Notes under the pieces: generated by a model
What the model saw: only the letters and a program-made list of their open reading frames with translations
Database searches by the model: none
What the model was told of the DNA's origin: nothing
DNA from: Synaphobranchus kaupii
Taxonomy: Eukaryota; Chordata; Actinopteri; Anguilliformes; Synaphobranchidae
Length of the DNA stretch: 64,000 bases
Direction of reading: 5' to 3'
Assembly: GCA_029718625.1 (NCBI GenBank)
Contig: CM056380.1
Span: forward strand, 109,793,021 to 109,857,020
Part shown: piece by piece, positions 60,514 to 64,000 of the stretch
How positions within the stretch are numbered: the stretch's first letter is position 1
Layout of the letters: every line of letters starts with the position of its first letter
Translations under genes and position numbers: made by a program

Positions 60514-62841
60514 GTCAGTGGAAAAACTCACTTTATATTGACTTCTACCAGATGCATAGAATATCAGTAAAGGAATTACTTTTGTGTCTGGCGAATCATA
60601 GACTCTAATACGGTTTTGCAGGTTCAAAAAACCTTCGCTGATACAGCTCGATTCTTTGTGTAGGCCATATCACATTTGGTTGACTAACAAGCAGTGTGTT
60701 TTCGCTGTACATCCTGGTCTTGATACAAGGGTGTGGCATCCAAAATATCCTCCTCTCTGTCATCTTGAATGACTCAGTTCTATTCAGACAGAATCACTAC
60801 TTGTGGTATTTTGTTTGAGATGAGCGGTTGCTGTGATATAATCAGCACAGGGAATTCATTTTACGACCGCACTTCCTCATCCAGACTGACTGCTTTGTTC
60901 CAACGGTCAGTCTCATTACAGCAGGAAAGTGTTCAGTTTACTCTATGGCACCTATCTGACATGTAAAGACAGATTATTTAAAGATTAATGTATACAATAT
61001 TCTTATACTACTACTACTAATAATAATAATGATAATAATAATACAAAAGTATAGATAAAATAAATAAAACAGAATTAAGATCAGAAACATGGAATAATAC
61101 AGTAATACTTATTAAATAGTTACATAATACATAAGGTCGAAAGTTAAATATTATACTTAGGTTGAATATTGGATAATAATAATAACGTGATTTGAAAGAC
61201 ATTTTGCTGAAATAAAGTTACTGATTTGTGCTGACACAATGAGGAATGTTATCAATGGCATTTTTAAAGTTTATTAAACCAGAAAACTTCAAATCTTCAA
61301 ATTCAATTTTCCGGTGATGACCAGGGGGGTATTCCACCAAGCAGGATTACCGAGTTAGCTGGATAACTGCTCTGAGTAAAACCCGGAACCTTCCCAAATC
61401 TGGAACATGGACTGAAGTAAAAACAGCTGTTCCGGGTTTTACTCAGCTCTTTAGTGCAGTTATCCAGCTAACTCAGTAGTCCAGGGGGGTATATTACGAA
61501 GGAAGCTTAAAACATAGCCAGGGTTTCTTTGCGTTCGCTGGCTTCAGGAAGCCTAAACACCGCAATCCGGCTTGATCGGTACTACGAACGTGGTTATCGA
61601 TTTGCTAAGTGAACACGGGCTTTATATTAATCAAGGTACGTGCGCGTTCCCATACAAGGGGCGGTGTCTGCAACAACGAGCCTATAGCGGCGCAGCATGG
61701 GCTGTACTAGAGCAAGGTATTTCTCTCCTGTGGGGAAAAAGACTGATACGGACACAGATATAATTGACGTATAAGAACATTAAACAATCATATGAGCAAA
61801 AAGCAACACCGTTGCTTCCAACAAAGCCAGGAAGAAAAAATAAATAAAAAATGCTCATCAAGTAGGTTAAATTCGTTAGGCTAGTTAATACCTTATTCAC
61901 CTTACCACTCGTAATACATAAATCTATACTCTCAGTACATTGTCATACAGTTTATTTCTAATGTGACAACTGTACTACTACAGTCTAGAGCTGCTAAACT
62001 TTAAACTTGATACAGCATGTTGCCGAAGCAATCACATCAACGTTTTTTTTTTCATAAAAAAAGTCTCTCAAGCAATTTCCGGAAAATCTTTTGCGGAACT
62101 CACTAATCTCGCCCTGCGAGGAGATTCCCTCAGTATCCACGCATATCTCTACGGGATCCTTTGGAATGGATCGGCCTTTTTCCAAAGCCAAGGAGTTGAT
62201 TGGTCAAAGGGCGGTGCTTTTATATGTTTGTCTGTTATCCTGGACATAACCTGCCCCGGAGCAGGTTAGCCGTGCAGAGTAAGTTGCCGTGGCAAATATA
62301 CTCCGATTAAAAGTGAGTCGGCTTCGTGATACCCAGGGTTGAAGCTTAATTTAGCTCGCTATCCCCTTAATCTCGCTTCGTAGTACATCCAGCTGCTTTG
62401 TGCAGGATACCCAACCACTGCTGTAAGCCTCTATTCTTCTGCTACGGGAACTTGGGTCGGGTTGGGAGGGGGGGGGGGGGGGGGGGGATACTTGAACCAT
62501 TTAATTTTGTAAATTGTCCCTTTAATTCCCCTATAATTAAATTATGCTGGAATAAAATGGAATTAAATCTTAAGTATACCTTACATATTGTATGAGTCGA
62601 TTGCTGCAGAATTGCTGAGTTGGGGCAAGTTGTGAAATTTCCTTCTGGGTGTGAAAGAGAAACTTATTTAATTCAGTTGATTTAAATCATGTGTAATCAC
62701 AGCACTCTGACGTGTACTGCGTATCTTTCCTTTAATTTATTTCCCTTTTACCCCCCGTTTCCTCTCTGCAGGAGCTGTGTAGAGACCCCCGATTCATCGA
62801 CGGCGGAGCCACTAGAACCGACATCCGCCAAGGAATTCTGG
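60277..62841 (+). CDS. Third conventional calpain large subunit, 5' part (exons 1-2)
   Basis: Exons 60277-60513 (79 codons) and 62772-62841 (70 nt) join in frame: MTSMADTLARNKERAQ, KSLGYDKLGP and VVWKRPT, then [20 protein letters not shown] and GILG. This is the N-terminal anchor helix and the start of the protease core. Exon 1 has exactly the capn2-like length, and the MADTLARN start is CAPN2/CAPN8-like, but the paralogue cannot be named from 102 residues. The usual TDICQG is TDIRQG here. I searched from 62842 to the right edge for the exon with the active Cys (GDCWLL) and did not find it, so it lies beyond the window. It is divergent from the capn2-like gene, with 11.2 kb between start codons. 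A second ATG three codons in (MADTL) is an alternative start. Confidence 0.88.
61322..61488. mobile_element. Palindromic GGGGTATTCCA-family MITE, copy D
   Basis: GGGGGGTATTCCACCAAGCA to CAGTTATCCAGCTAACTCAG; its right terminus is cut off where the next element begins. Confidence 0.82.
61484..62390. mobile_element. About 0.9-kb non-autonomous DNA transposon, PIF/Harbinger-like
   Basis: Terminal sequences GGTATATTACGAAGGAAG and the inverse CTTCGTAGTACATCC pair, with subterminal TAATCAAGG and CCTTAATC motifs. Inside intron 1 of the third calpain. Family from memory of fish elements ending in TACTACGAAGC. Confidence 0.65.
62461..62487 (+). repeat. G-run near 62.47 kb
   Basis: GGTTGGGAGG followed by about 19 G; length uncertain in any assembly. 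Confidence 0.9.
62772..62841 (+). CDS. Third calpain exon 2 (residues 80-102)
   Basis: 70 nt between CTCTCTGCAG and GTGAGCTG, the family-standard length and phase. Contains TDIRQG with Arg in place of the usual Cys. Confidence 0.9.
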
Positions 62842-64000
62842 GTGAGCTGAGTCCACATTTTAATTAAGTAAAAAAGCGTTGAGATATTTTTTTGAACTTC
62901 TGATAAACAGAAATCATCTGGTCTGCTGGTTCAGGTCTGACGGCTCAATATTTAAGTTTTGGTGGGTCCTCAGATCAATGGGACTGTATTAGTTCCCCTC
63001 ACTATAATTATTTGACCCAAATTTGGAAATCATACCGTCCAGATTCCCGATTCCTGATTCCTAGGCTATACAAGAGACCAGTTACAGTTAATTAAAAGGG
63101 CCTTTATGGACTGAGCCACGTGGAAACCAAATTCAGAAAACCTTTTAGCTGAAGTTAGACTTAAACACGATATTACTTTCAACTTACTTTCACACGATAT
63201 TAAAGTTGTCACACTGCATTGTCCTACAGTACTCATGTCCAACACTGTTGATTTGCAAACCAAAGAGCAGTTAAAATAAATATTTTATGTGAATATGCTA
63301 ATACATACCGTGCAAATAGAACAACGGTTAATATTTACTCAGGGAACCACCTACCAGGAGTAGTACCAGGAGTAGTATGCCGTGCGTACAATCTTTTGTT
63401 TTGCAGTCATCCTAAAAACAAGATAATTTTTTAATAAAAACAATGCTAAAGGAGATATGACACACCTACATCCAGTATGGCTGTGCTGAGTGTAAATACT
63501 TGTCAGTCACACAAACAGAAGACGCATATGACAATATGACATTAGAAACGTCCCCCCATGAGAATGAGCTATTCTCAATACGAGAATGGACCATTCGCTC
63601 TCAGCGAACACCAAACGATTATAGCGTCCAATAACAATGACCAAATCCCATTTTAAAATTCAAAATCACTTTAGGAGAAATTAGGTGTCTAACCAATTTG
63701 CCAATTTTTCTGGGAATCAACCATAACATCTGCACCACATCTGGCTGCAGCAGTGATCTACACACAGCATAACCATCTCGAGCTCCCAGGTCAATGGGCC
63801 AACAGCACCCTCTGCTGGAAGAATTATGTATTACTGTGGTAAAACTGATCTGTCACTTTGTTGAATTTTGTTGATATCATTTTAGTTTCAGTGTGTGTTT
63901 TTGATTGGCTGAGGCAGGTCTTGTGCGCAAAGAAGGATACTTTAAATACTTACAGAAGTTTCTGATGACCCGCTGGCTTAATAATGGCTGGTATGTGGTA
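62842..64000. other. Intron 2 of the third calpain to window edge
   Basis: No further calpain exon found. A CTCF-like motif (CCAGCAGAGGGTGCTG, minus, 63803-63818) is the only notable site. Confidence 0.6.
63803..63818 (-). promoter_or_regulatory. CTCF-like motif in intron 2 of the third calpain
   Basis: CCAGCAGAGGGTGCTG on the minus strand. With the site at 50922 it brackets the third gene's start. Motif match only. Confidence 0.4.

Noticed and set aside
62842..64000. Searched for the active-site exon (GDCWLL) of the third calpain
   Set aside because: Not present; the gene continues beyond the window, so I do not call it a pseudogene.

Overview
The window is ray-finned (teleost-type) fish DNA. 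Coding exons are short and separated by long AT-rich introns. The dispersed repeats are typical of fish: tRNA-derived SINEs with the AAGAGCGTCTGCTAAAT-type tail, an L2-like LINE end, Tc1-like transposons, a Sleeping Beauty-like terminal repeat and several MITE families. (CA)n tracts and minisatellites are very dense. I cannot name the species.

The genes form a cluster of conventional calpains, the calcium-activated cytosolic cysteine proteases. (1) A CAPN1-like gene lies on the minus strand from 15342 down to the left edge. Nine coding exons are visible and the 3' part is outside the window. A likely untranslated first exon lies at about 24.80-24.96 kb. (2) A complete CAPN2-like gene lies on the minus strand, 49016 to 26879, with 21 coding exons, 698 codons and a stop. 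It is head-to-tail with gene 1. (3) A third conventional calpain lies on the plus strand from 60277, divergent from gene 2. Only its TATA-box promoter and exons 1-2 fit in the window. Genes 1 and 2 have nearly the same exon lengths (70/119/134/169/84/86 from exon 2 on), as expected of old duplicates. Cys, His and Asn of the catalytic triad are intact in both. The whole window therefore concerns one function, calcium-triggered limited proteolysis, by paralogues that may share or partition regulation.

Layout: 1-15.3 kb, CAPN1-like coding exons with introns full of tandem arrays (41-bp x11, 35-bp x7, 50-bp x26, 30-bp x about 52). 15.3-24.8 kb, probable 5' intron with a decayed 2.4-kb Tc1-like element and a strong hairpin. 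25.0-26.7 kb, intergenic. 26.7-49.1 kb, CAPN2-like gene with many arrays and SINEs. 49.1-60.1 kb, divergent intergenic region that is mostly nested transposons. 60.2-64 kb, the start of the third calpain.

Most notable: a minisatellite made from the exon 5 splice junction that copies the 5' splice site seven times; a general clustering of tandem arrays within tens of bases of calpain exon ends; an inverted duplication at 55.6-58.7 kb whose right arm preserves the empty sites of three transposons present in the left arm; and a near-perfect 51-bp-stem hairpin at 23.78-23.90 kb. I found no non-calpain protein gene, CRISPR array or free-standing RNA gene.
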